Of a stretch of DNA of 64,000 nucleotides, positions 22,793 to 33,795 are shown one piece after another. This stretch comes from Echinococcus granulosus. Its lineage: Eukaryota; Platyhelminthes; Cestoda; Cyclophyllidea; Taeniidae. How positions within the stretch are numbered: the stretch's first letter is position 1; each line of letters starts with the position of its first letter. The stretch lies in NCBI RefSeq assembly GCF_000524195.1, contig NW_020170387.1:983816-1047815 (forward strand), read 5' to 3'. The position numbers and the translations under genes were made by a program. The notes under the pieces are model-generated. The model made no database searches and was not told the DNA's origin. It worked only from the letters and a program-made list of their open reading frames with translations.

Positions 22793-25700
22793 ATGGATTC
22801 ATTTTACTTTAGTAATTCTTACTTTCATTCCAGTTTTTGTGCGATTTCGATTGTCTACATTATCTGTGCCGGGTTGGTGCAGCTCCAGATATATTCTTCC
22901 ATTCAATCCAACATCTCAAGTGATCTCTGGTTTGTGCGACTTGCATCCATTCTGCTTTGCTATGCTCTCACTTATACGCCGATATGGATCCTTAGGCGTC
23001 TTGCACAGCCTCTCCTACGGCAATGGGAGACTGAGACAGGTAGGCAGCAATAGTAACACCGACTAGTCTCTTATTTTCTCTTGTCCTCTAGCAAAGTCCC
23101 CTCTACTCCCCTGTAGGCAATTTGGCATCGGTATGTCAACGCTGCCTTACGATCTGCTTCTTCCAACACTTGCCTTACGATCGCCTCCTCGATCCTCCCC
23201 CGATAACTCCACCTCCGTCACCCTGGCGCACCCCTTTCGTTCGCGCTTCCGACGCGCTCGCGGTCTTCGCCAAGCAGCATCGCTGGTTGGGGCTCGTGGG
23301 GTGTACTCTTGGTCTCAACTTCGCCTACGTTCTCTGGGGCGTTTTACAGGTGCGACTTGAGACTCCGCTATTCCCTCAACGTCTTTTAAATTTATCTTTT
23401 TTGAGAGGGAGGCTTCGTAAGCTCCGGCACATCCAATTAAGCTTCTTGGTGATGTGATTCATGATAATTGGATGCTTGTAACTATGAGATCCACTTTTAA
23501 AACTACTTTTAATATTGTGGAACCCACTTGCTAGTTTTATTGTACCTTATTCAGTTGGATCAGAATAGTCTCACTCACTCAGCAACTGTGAACTCTTTAA
23601 AATGTTATTTGGTTTACTGGATCATCTACACGTCACTGCATGAGGACATCTTGTCCTCAGTGCAGGAGTGGGTTATGACACAGCCATGCTCCAGTAAATA
23701 GTACGGTGCTTTTAAACCGTCTTGAATTTCTGCATTTACAATTGCAGACTGAAGAACATCACGCCTTATTCTCTACATGGTGGCGCTCTATTTTTGTGCT
23801 AAGCGTTTACACTTCACTTAAAGCGTCCATTAAACTTGCCGTTGTATTTCTCATGACTCACTTTTTCTTGTAATACACTACCTCGTACCATGAATTTTCC
23901 TATTTCCATTTTCTTGATTGGTCCCTCAGACATGTAGGATTCAAATAGTGATTTTTAAGAAGAAAAGCTAAATTTACCGCTTTTGGTTTGCAGTTTCCTT
24001 GGTTCAGTGATGGTGTCGATTGGCTACGGAAACATTACCTTGATGTTCAAGTCGCATTTCTACGGAGGATGGTTGAATATAGAACAAATAATCCACCTAT
24101 TTGAATGCATTCGGGCTGTTTGTGGCCTTTCTCACACCTACTTCTTTAATCGGTCCCTGACTCAGGTCATTATTACAAGCCCTCACCCCGTCCAAATGCT
24201 TTAATGCTGTATCCTTAACTCAAAATCTGTGCGGCAAAATCGACAAATTGTTGATTTTATCACCGAACTATAGTGTGCACGCACGCACAGCTGGGTATAA
24301 TTGTTTATGACCACTGATAGCCTTGAAACCGTCGTACTGTCACTCTAGTGGTAGGTAAATATGAGCTTTTTTGAATACCCCCAAGGGGTCAAAGTTTTGT
24401 TTCCTTGTATTCACCAGTGAGCAAATGGGGTAGCACCTCATCTTTTCATCTGAGCTATCTTAGGGAAACAAGCTGCCAATTTTATCACCCTCAAACAAAC
24501 GACTGGTTGTGAATGTAAGGTGATTACGAGCCTGTCATTTTCGTGATTAGTGAGTGATTGTGGTCACCATTGCTTTCTTCCACCTGCCTTGCCACTTTCA
24601 CATGCCATCATTCATTCCGATCTAGCCATATTTAAAACATTCTCAGTGTCAATTGGAAGACTATCTTTCACTACACATCTAGCTCAGTGAGGCCAATTTC
24701 AAGTGAATGATCATTCAGTTGGATACATGTTTAAAGTACTGTCTGACATTTTGCTTCCTCATTTTGAAAGTCATTATCACCTAAGTAGAAGTTTTTCTGG
24801 GCCTCAAATGCGAGAGAGTAATGCAGCTCTGAACTTCATTAATAACACGCCAAGGGTGTATTCCAACGCCCCAGAAATGTTGATTCAAAAATTGCTAAAC
24901 CTGTTAAATGTTAGCTATTTAGGGGGGTTATTGCTTTAATAAACTTCGCCCACACAGGAGAAGATAATGACCAGCAGTTACGGAGGGAGACGCTTTCGGG
25001 AGCCACAGTTCCTTGTCTTCTGTAACCGCGTAGGCGCCCTCATCATGGCATCTGTCTGCATCCACCTCATAGGACCTCGACGGTTGGAGGCAGCGGTGGC
25101 GGCTGCAGACGGACAGGGTGGGGCACCACTCTCCTGCTACGCCAATCCTGCACTCAGCAACATTCTCTCCAGTTGGTGCCAGTATGAGGCCCTCCTCTTC
25201 ATCACTTTTCCTGTCCAAGTTAGTCCTTCCCCCCTCTCCCCTACATTTTGCTACTGAAAATCTGATCTGCCAAAGCGCCTTTTTTCGGCGGACTATATGT
25301 CTAGCTTTCTTAACCGAAACACATCTAAATTTGCATACAAATTGGTTTCCTTATGTGTGGCTTGACACCCCTACCTTTCATATCAAAGGGGTGTTTTCAT
25401 TTTAGAAAAAAATACCGACGTCAGACGGTGTCAATGTCATCGATTAGCCCTTTAAGAAAAATTTTGTTCGCTTTTGACCGTCTAATTTTAGCTGTCTCGC
25501 TAGCCTCGATACTTGGATGACTTCTTAGTCAATATTCAAATAGGAATCAGAAAACGTCACTAAATCACTTTTAGTACTTACTTTTATTCAGGTCCTTTCA
25601 AAGTCTTGTAAGACGATTCCTGTAATGCTGATGAGTAAGATTCTCTACGGTCGTTCCTACAAGGCCCAGGAATACATCACAACCGGTACGTTTTCGTAAG

Positions 25701-26511
25701 AACTTTTAAACATGCGCTGTCGTTCTTGTACTTTCTGTTAGGAAATGCCCTCAACTAATCCTAGCTGTTATTTAGTTTTTGAAAGATGCTACCTCAAACA
25801 CCATTTCCATGCTTAATAAGGAACTCTACAAAATCTGGTAAGATTTTTTAATCCAGAAATCCATCACAGTAATTTTGTTGACTCCTAGCACTTGTCAGCA
25901 TCGGTGTAAGCGTATTTATCCTATCATCGCCACCGGAGCATAGTGGGAGGGCTGCAGTAAATTCGGTTAGTGGGCTTGTCCTCATCTGTGGCTACATCGT
26001 TCTGGACTCCTACACATCCACATTCCAAGACAATCTCTTTCGTATTTACAAAATTTCACCTCTCCAGGTATACTACCTCTTTCATCACCTAGTGTTTTCA
26101 GGATCACAGTCGGCATACGATGATCGTACGTGTGTCCGTTTGGTATTCTAGATGATGCGGGGCGTATGCACTTGGGCGGTGCTATTCACCGTCACGCCAC
26201 TGTTGGCGGACGGGACGCTGACCTCCTCGCTGCGGTTTGCGTGGGACCAGCCCCAGTTCGCTCTCGACGTAGTGGGCTCCGCAGTGTGCTCCGGCTTCGG
26301 GCAGATAATGATTTTCATTACCATAGCCGAGTTTGGAGCCGTCACCTTCTCTATTATCATGACAATCCGACAGTGTCTGTCCATCCTCGTTTCTTGCCTC
26401 CTCTTCACCCATCCCATAAATGCGGTCGGCGCCCTGGGCCTGCTAATCACCTTTGGTGCAGTCTTCTTTCGCATTGTCTGTAAAGGGCTGACCCCCACAC
26501 GGCAGGCTTAG
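22793..26511 (+). CDS. SLC35B2: Golgi PAPS transporter 1 (SLC35B2 / PAPST1 / slalom family)
   Basis: It imports the sulfate donor PAPS from cytosol into the Golgi for sulfation of glycans and proteins. The exons are 22793-23039, 23117-23349, 24958-25218, 25592-25685, 25889-26067 and 26152-26511 (TAG), giving 457 residues; the human protein has 432. Every junction is GT-AG and keeps phase. Landmarks in order: SSDLWFVRLAS, AYVLWGVLQ, then EKIMTSSYGG across the exon 2-3 join, NILSSWCQYEALLF, KTIPVMLMSKILYGRSY, LVLICGYIVLDSYTSTFQD, and a C-terminus with CSGFGQIMIFITIAEFGAVTF and SIIMTIRQCLSILVSCLL. These follow the family from end to end, with about ten hydrophobic segments. An in-frame TAA at 22763 precedes the first ATG. 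The N-terminal 30 residues are hydrophobic, signal-like and not conserved; a later acceptor-like site at about 22833 means an upstream first exon cannot be excluded. A polyadenylation signal AATAAA lies at 26567. Confidence 0.93.
23636..23665. repeat. Compact hairpin in SLC35B2 intron 2
   Basis: CTGCATGAGGACA and TGTCCTCAGTGCAG pair over 13 bp with one bulged G and a 3-nt loop. It is short for a microRNA precursor. Function is unknown. Confidence 0.6.
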
Positions 26512-26566
26512 CCTGCTAGGAAGGATGACTTTTATATCTTTATCGACAGGTTTTTTTGTATTATTT

Positions 26567-26572
26567 AATAAA
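26567..26572 (+). terminator. Polyadenylation signal AATAAA for SLC35B2
   Basis: A canonical AATAAA 56 bp after the SLC35B2 stop codon, a normal distance for a short 3' UTR. Confidence 0.65.
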
Positions 26573-27257
26573 TTTCGTATCTGGTTTTATCATCCATGTG
26601 ATAAATTTCCACGGTGACTCCCAATGGCTGCCCTTGTGGTGCCTTGTACTGGTCAGTGTAGAGGCAGCTCCAACCACCAAATCCGTCTGATGAATACTTG
26701 CCACTAAAAATCGACGATAGTGTGTGGTTGAAAGTCGCTTGACGACGATGGCCTGTAGAGTAATTGCCCAAAAGCAAGGTAATTCGTCTGATCCAAATCA
26801 CTGGGTGATTGAAATATCTGAAGCAAATCAGGAAGCTTACGTCCTACTTTGGTCAATTCCACTATTGGTCATTCGGCCAATCAAACCTGGTCATCACATC
26901 TAAATTATGCAGTCACAGATATTTCTTAAGCTACGGAAATGTCACATTTGAAGTGGCGTACGGTTTCATTTCTGCTTTCTATGAAAGCTTTCTACTAATA
27001 GCGACAGCCATCAGGATAAAAAGGTTTCATGTTCGGCGCGAACTGTGGAGAGTGTCTCTCAGGCAAAGGCAGTTTATTATGGAAAGTTTTACGAACTAAA
27101 ACTCAGGACGAGCCAAGGAAAGGCTTGATTGCTACCTAATAGCATTCGGATGGTCCATAATTACCTAGTCCAACTGGTGTTCGAAGTGCCAATTCGGGGA
27201 CGATGCAAAGGTGCGGCACATAACCCAAAATCCAAATACATTGAACAGGTTTGCGCT

Positions 27258-27270
27258 CCCCCCCCCCCCC
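27258..27270. repeat. Poly-C run of 13
   Basis: Thirteen consecutive C (a G-run on the minus strand), followed by TT and A7. Its length is uncertain for the same reason as the 13-G run at 6731. Confidence 0.8.
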
Positions 27271-27562
27271 TTAAAAAAAGCATACTGTTGATAAAAGTGG
27301 TTATTCCGAGCACAAACTCAGAAGAGCGCACTTAAACATTGACATATTAATTGTCACAAATTTAACGAAAATTTACTCGTTAGGAAGTAGTGCATTTTAA
27401 GCAATGAAATGTGTCATACTTTCTTAGCTTAAAATGCCAGAAGTTATGTGACCTTGCATTCCGTAGGCATTAATCGACCAGCAAGTTCACTTGGAATAGG
27501 AGTCGTTTTTGAACACATGTATTGACTTGCGTGCTTTAGGTTCTAGTGTGCTTTCATGAGTG

Positions 27563-30500
27563 ATGGTTGGATTTGACGTATCCAGGTATCAGAATGTATC
27601 AAACTCTGATTTTTTGGTTGCCGGCTGTATCAGTGGCTTTTGTGGCCGAGCATGTGTTCAGCCACTCGATGTTGTTAAAGTCAGATTTCAGGTATAGCAC
27701 TACTTTTAATGCCGAATTTGCTCTCGCACAGCTGCAAGTCGAACCGATTTCGGCAATGCAAGCGTCTGCTAAATATCGAAGTGTCTTTCAAGCCATTCGG
27801 TGTATTTTAAAGGAGGAAGGATTCGGTGCCTTTTGGAAAGGACACCTTTCCTCCCAAATCCTTGCTGTTTCCTATTCGGGTGTTCAGTTTACCTCTTTTG
27901 AGCTGTATACGAGGTGGTGTGCTCATTTACTGCCTGCACCCAATGAAAATGGTGGAACTCACCAGACAGTTGCATCTGCCGTGAATTTTACCTGTGGCTG
28001 CCTTGCTGGAGTAACTTCAGCAACCTGTACGCAACCCTTGGATGTGTTAAAAACTCGTTTTATTGCCCAGGGAGAGCCTCGTGTATATAAGTGAGTTGTT
28101 TGCTTCATCCACTCTAATATTCTTCCCAATATTTGGGCTATTTCCTTTTAGCAATCTGCGTGAGGCGATTACTACTATAGCAAGGAAGGAAGGTTTTCGT
28201 GGCTTTTTTCGTGGTCTTAGTCCGTCAATGCTCTTGACAGCTCCTCAGACAGGTTTAAACTTTGCAGTTTACAAGCTCACGATTTATCTTATTAATCTTT
28301 GGGAGACGCGTGTTCTCGGGCGCCTTCCATCCGACCCTGCCAATGCTAGTAAGTCGTATCTTAATTGTGAATGCATTTCTGTTTCGCACATTGGAACAAA
28401 TTTTGTTTTGCAGTTGAACTTCATGTACGTTCACTAGTTTGGAATTACAATTAGTCTATTGTAGCGATACACCTTTGAGTTTCTTTTGGACATTATAGCC
28501 TGAACGTTTTAGATGCATGTCTGGTTTGGTACGCAGTTGTGACTGTCTCATGGTCCTACAAACGCCCGCATAGTTAAGACAGATTGAATAGAAGGTCAGG
28601 AATGCGGTGCATACAAGCACACGTTTCAGCGAGGACTCTGCTTTGACTCATGTGGAAACGCATCTAGTTAGGCTCGCCAAGAGCTCCGTCTGGAAATGAT
28701 GTGGAATCGCAGCTACCGTTGCACTCATTTTCTCATCTTTGGTACTTCTGTTGAACTCCTCCAGGAATTCATGTGCTACACACTCGTCTGATGGCTGTTT
28801 CAAAATTTGCTTAACGGGCCAACATTCAGAATCTTATTAATTTTAATGGACCTGCACTTCACTTTATCTGACTATGCAAACTGATATTACAAAGAGCGAG
28901 ATCATCTAGTATCCTGCAAATATAAGCTTTCGTGAACGTTTAATATGGTCGTTTTATTGTGACGATTATGTGACACAATGGGCTTCAAGTAACTATTAAA
29001 ATGAGCTTTGGTTTCAGGCCTTGTCCAAAGCGTTTTTGCTGGTGCGTTCGCGGGAATGGTCTCAAAATGCATGGTCTATCCAATGGATGTCGCTAAAAAG
29101 CGTCTTCAAGTACAAGTAAGTCTTCTACTGCTTCTCTGCTGGCCTAGCCATTGCCTTCACAACGTGACACATGTGTCCCCCATAGAATTCGTTTACTGCA
29201 CTTGCGTTGAAATGTAGGATTCAAACCGATGTGAGGACTCCGCGTCATTTATTGAATTATATGTATTTTATCTTTTACACGCTCAGGGATGGTTGTTTCG
29301 ATCGTTTAAACATTTCTAACCGTCGTATATTCGCTTCCATTCACTAGCTGGGAATTAATTAAGCGTGTTTATTTTGCTTCTAAAAAGGACTGACTTTGTG
29401 GTTGTCAACTTTTTCCTCCGAGCACGTTCTTCTGATTTACTTTCCTCATTTTCAATTCATGGTAATTTAATGATTAAACGCGCTTTCAAAAATTATTAAG
29501 TACCGTTGCATTTATGTGATAGATGTAAAAGTGGGAGATATCCCCTTTACAATTAGAAGAGTTGCTTCAATTTTGGTGACTTAAACTTTTGTCTGAAACT
29601 GTTTTGTCGATCATGTGTTGCTCTTTAGCTGGGTGGTATCCTCCGCTTTTTACTTTCAAGGCGCTTTTAATGCGTCTTCCGCTCGCTTTTGTCGTCGTCG
29701 TTGTCTGAACATTTTGCACTCGGAGCTCTTAATCACTTGTGCGGTGTTTATGCTAAGCATAGAGGATGCACAACTTTACGTGGCAAATGTGACAGGCCTC
29801 GAGCCAGTGTCGAAATAATCCGTCGCGTTTTATGGTCATTTTTTGCGATAGCAACCTCTGTTAATTATCCCTCGATTGCACTTTTGTGGGCATTCATCAG
29901 TGACATTGGGTATCTTTTCTACTGTCTCCCAGATTTATCTAAAATGTATTTAAATTTTCTTGGTTCGTGTGTATGACCTATTTTCTGAAGGCCTGCATTG
30001 TATTAAGATGATGATGTACTTGTCCATTTTAGTGGCACTTGTCTAGTGTATTAGCTTGGATGTGGGTTTATTAACTCTACTTTCTGTGCCATTTGAGACC
30101 GGAGCATCCGGTGCAGTTACAGGGAACTTAAAGTGATACTGTAGCACGCGTTTTTCTCCTTTTGACTGTTACCTCTTTTACTTTCGGCGAAGTAAAGCTT
30201 TCCTGTTCATCAGTAACCTCAAGCGCCGCTGTGTGGTGCATAGTATCCAGGTTAACACTAGTTTATGCAACCAACGCATTGATACACCTTCCTTATCCAA
30301 ACATAATACCGCACTTTTGATTTAGCACTTTGTGGAATTTTTAATAGCTGTAGTTAGACTTTATATAATCTTGCTTTGCGCTATAAGGGAGTTTTGAATG
30401 TTAGTAGTGTTATTTTGCCAATTGGTAATGGCCATTATTTTTATTGCAACCCTTGAAAACGGAATAACTTAGTGATCAGCCTCTAGGTCACTGCATATAA

Positions 30501-31615
30501 TGTATAAGTACTGCTACAAACTTCCTGTAATGTAAAGAAAGTGTATGTAGTAAACCAATAACGCGTTGGAAAGTAGTAGTTTATAAACGAATGATTCTGC
30601 ATTGGAACACAAATATTCTTTCAAAAGATCTTATTCGTGCCTAGGGTTTTGTGGCTATATATGCATACGTCATTCTCTAGATACGAACATTTCCCTTCTA
30701 TGAAAATGTGAGACTGCTATTCCTGAAACCAAATACTACCCCAAGGGTAACTCGAGGTTTTCACCTTTACAATTTCTCGGTGGATGCTAATCTTGTCAAA
30801 TCTTTCGAGGAACTTCCAATGTTTTAAAGATATTTGTAATTTCTGTACAACGCTTCACTAACATTTAGGCTTATGCCAAAACCAGAGATAAAACGTTATT
30901 TTCAATAGTCATGGTTATTTCAAAAGCCAGCTAGCAAATATTGTAGTAGATTGTGGGCAAAATAGAGTGGGAGGTATTGCTACATCAATCAGCGGTTTTA
31001 AGTCTTCCTGCGAATCCGTCTAGGCAATTTTTTGACTGTGAGTGTAAAGGTACGTATAACGGGCAGAAATATCGCCATTTTTCGACCAATTTAGCTGCGC
31101 ATTCTGCGCTATTTTAACCTTTTTCGGGCACTTTTTTTGAAATCCTATAACTATGGTGAGGTCAGCAAATATGGTATCACTTTGGTCGGCCATCGACATA
31201 TTATTTTCTCTGTTTAAATACCCTAGTACTAAAAACTAGGTCCCGTTTGTGTACGACGGACTCTATAGGGCTAATATTCTGACACGCAATGAAGTTAGCA
31301 CTGGTCCCTGGGAAATGGGGTTTGCGCCTATCTATACCCTCTCAAGTAGCGCCAAAACTAGAATTTTCTGCTTGGCAGGGCTTTGAGGAGGCGCGAAATC
31401 GCTTTGGCTCTCCGTTGGTTGTCCGAGGACTGCGTGACTGCATTGTGAAGACGTGGCGCATTGAGGGATTGGCAGGTCTCTTCAAAGGTCTCCAGCCTTC
31501 CATCTTCAAGGCTTGTCTCTCCATGGGTTGCCGATTCGCCGTCTACGAGAAGATCTGCAACTTCCTCTCTTACAGGAACACCTCCAGAGCTGCCACTGCT
31601 AAAATTACTCAGTAA
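27563..31615 (+). CDS. SLC25A19: Mitochondrial thiamine pyrophosphate carrier (SLC25A19 family)
   Basis: An inner-membrane carrier that brings thiamine pyrophosphate into mitochondria for the 2-oxoacid dehydrogenases. The exons are 27563-27691, 27732-28090, 28152-28348, 29018-29115 and 31379-31615 (TAA), giving 339 residues; the human protein has 320. It begins MVGFDVSRYQ, close to the family start MVGYD. All three carrier repeats are present, with signatures PLDVVKVRFQ (residues 34-43), PLDVLKTRF (145-153) and PMDVAKKRLQ (250-259). Family-specific stretches include SAKYRSVFQA, GFGAFWKGHL, AQGEPRVYNN, GFEEARNRFG and GLFKGLQPSIFKACLSMG. The frame of exon 1 is not the longest ORF there; homology shows which frame is used, and an in-frame TAG at 27695 means that the 40-nt intron must be removed. 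The last intron is 2.26 kb. An alternative donor at 29110 would drop two residues. The gene lies 1.05 kb downstream of SLC35B2 on the same strand. Confidence 0.95.
27692..27731 (+). other. 40-nt intron of SLC25A19
   Basis: It starts GTATAG and ends CTCTCGCACAG, with a TTTTAAT stretch that could hold the branch point. Splicing joins KVRFQ to LQVEP exactly as the carrier family requires, and reading through would meet TAG at the second codon. Such very short introns are known in flatworms and some other small-intron animals. Confidence 0.85.
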
Positions 31616-31903
31616 TCTTTTTTTTACCTGCCCCGTCGTTCATGTCTGCCCCTCACCCAAGACACTTATCGTAGATCTAAGTTTGTATATTCCAGCCTAT
31701 GCCCCTCTTCCCTCTCACTACCTCCTTTGTATGCTATCATGAGATGCCTATTTTATCGACCCTCCCTTCACTTTGCTCTGCTTCAAAACATCGGGGTAGA
31801 TATGTCGATTGTCAGTCAATGAGATGCCAATTGTTTGCGTTCAAACAAAGTCTTAAAGGGAAGCGGTAGTTTATATCCTAAATTACGCAGCCCGATGCTA
31901 ATT

Positions 31904-31941
31904 CTGATTGGTTAATGGCTACGCACTCGCAGACCAATCAG
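31904..31941. promoter_or_regulatory. Inverted pair of CCAAT boxes
   Basis: CTGATTGGT (31904-31912) and ACCAATCAG (31933-31941) are perfect 9-bp inverted arms, each containing a CCAAT core in NF-Y-like context, 20 bp apart. An overlapping ACGCAC/GTGCGT pair lies inside and just beyond. The site is 1.85 kb before the BRF1 ATG, so it may serve an upstream non-coding exon or an unseen transcript; the target is unknown. Confidence 0.45.
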
Positions 31942-32185
31942 TGTGCGTGGGTTATGTCGCTGATGCTGTAACTCTGGTTTCGGTAATATCACGCCCCTAG
32001 CTTGCGATTGAGTGCTCACCGTGCAAGGCATTGTGCGTTGTGTTAAATTGGCTTATTAAAACTACTGATGGACGATTGGCAGGGGCCCTCGTTGAGTTAA
32101 TTACAGACACTTTGAAGTAGAATTTGTTTACGAAACGGTTGAGGATACAGTGTGGGGTGGCGGCTATTTGTGCTTTGGTCAGGGC

Positions 32186-32233
32186 GTGTGTGTGTGTGTG
32201 TGCATGTGTGTGTGTGTGTATGTGTGTGTGTGT
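32186..32233. repeat. Interrupted (TG)n microsatellite
   Basis: About 48 bases of TG units broken by a CA and a TA step. It is intergenic and likely polymorphic. Confidence 0.9.
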
Positions 32234-33795
32234 TTACGGGTTAAACGGCAAGAGGCAAATGTGTACAATCGATGATTAGACAAGTTAGCTGAGCAATGGA
32301 AACAGGCGGGGCCCGAAGGTTATTCAGCCACCTTGACTCAGCGTGGTTGCCGATTCGATGTACTTTTGCGCTTCCGAACTAGGGCCAACTTCTTAAATAT
32401 AACCGGGGGAAGGGCATTTGCATATCTAATTTCAGTTTATGAGAAGTTAATAACCATGCTTTTCTCACCATGAATAATATAATCAGGAGTAAACGCAGAA
32501 CGGTGGAGCGCCAATGGCAGTGATCATCACACACTTTGCCATTTGAACAATTATAATGAGCTATTTGGGTCGAAGCATAAATCAACTTGCGAAACCGTAT
32601 GTGCGACTGGGGGAGCTACCGTCCCATAAATACTAGTAGCTCCGGTTTCCCCGTAATTGGGACGAAAGATCGAGTGCGTTAAACCATATAACACATGGAG
32701 CAAATGGTCAAGTCACTCCGAACTCAATGGTCAGCCGTTCCAGTAAGTGGAAAGCAGGAATTCCTGTAGGCTATTTTTCTCCACCTTGTGCCATCAGAGA
32801 CCCAATTTTATCATTTATATGCAATTTATGAGTTTATGTCTCACGGTGTGTTCGACTCGCAAAACTTCAACCACGTCGGTTCCTTACAAAGCTTTATCCT
32901 TTCTTGAATGGATACCTGCGGCTCTTTTGAATTTTGTTTTAACTACAGTGATACGCTGAAAAATGATAATCAAGCAGCTTTGTGTGGTCCTTTATGGTAA
33001 CCATGGGGAAATATAAGAAGTTTTCAAAATACCTTGCCTGCTAAAATAAGCGCCATTGTAGTCTATCGTTATTTAGTGATTTGATTCTTTTTAACCGTAT
33101 GTTTTACCACAGGTACTTCAGTTTTCCCAGGTTACGGACTAGAGACAAAAGTCTTGCCTCCACGAGTAAAGTCTAGCATTAACCACTTTGGTTTCTGTCT
33201 CACTTTGGTTCCTCAACTATCTATTCGATTCCACACATGAGTGGCTAATACTATGAAGAGATGATAGCCTTCATTTGGCAGGTATCGATGGGGCAAACTG
33301 AGTTGTACAGAGGATCGCTTATGGTAGCTGATGCTATGTTTGCACGCTCAATGAACGCTGAAGCACAAGTCACTTCTTTCCGTGGTTCAGTCCGTCAATC
33401 AGACAAGCAAGCAGAAGTCTATGATATCGAGTGCGCCTTTTAAACGTTTAAGAAGGAACCTTCCAAAGACTGTTTAAAATTTCCAAATTTTTTTAGGTAC
33501 GATTTAGTGTTTAGCAGACCCATTCTTCAGGCCTAATGATCACTTGTTCGCATTTGCTGTAAAGGCATCTGGCGTTAAATTAACTTAAGAATTACTGCAG
33601 GGTGAGACGTAGGAACATCAAATGGCCAGCAAAATTATTTTTATATTTAAAATCAAGTCGAGGACGTTGATTTTTAAGCATATTTTAAGTTTTGGCCGTG
33701 GGTTTTTAAAGTTGAGTTTTTTGTTTTACATAGCGGGTAAGGATGTGGCCGATTTAAACAGCAGCGGCAACCGTATTAAGAGGCGTTTCAGAGCC

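Larger units (their letters stand above)
26512..27562. other. 1.05-kb spacer between SLC35B2 and SLC25A19
   Basis: It contains the SLC35B2 3' UTR with AATAAA at 26567-26572 and, near its right end, the promoter side of SLC25A19. A 13-C run followed by TTAAAAAAAG lies at 27258-27280. Two ORFs (26565-26801 minus, 26809-27099 plus) are discussed in the findings and rejected lists; neither belongs to a family I know. Confidence 0.55.
31616..33795. other. Spacer between SLC25A19 and BRF1
   Basis: No coding sequence is recognised. It holds paired CCAAT boxes at 31904-31941 and a TG-rich microsatellite at 32186-32233. The open frame directly before the BRF1 ATG (from 33622) is hydrophobic and basic, has no counterpart in the family and is treated as 5' leader. 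Confidence 0.55.

Noticed and set aside
24001..24204. Open frame with acceptor-like start inside SLC35B2 intron 2
   Set aside because: The flanking exons already join in phase at a position that matches the family without a gap, so no additional exon is needed.
26809..27099. 96-codon plus-strand ORF between SLC35B2 and SLC25A19
   Set aside because: No conserved motif and no splice context. Aromatic-rich composition is as expected from AT-rich non-coding DNA.
27567..27691. Hydrophobic frame beginning LTYPGIRMYQTL in SLC25A19 exon 1
   Set aside because: It is in the wrong frame. The adjacent frame from 27563 gives the carrier signature PLDVVKVRFQ and the family start.
33622..33795. Possible N-terminal extension of BRF1
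   Set aside because: It is open but hydrophobic and basic, without family counterpart. BRF1 proteins begin just before the zinc ribbon.
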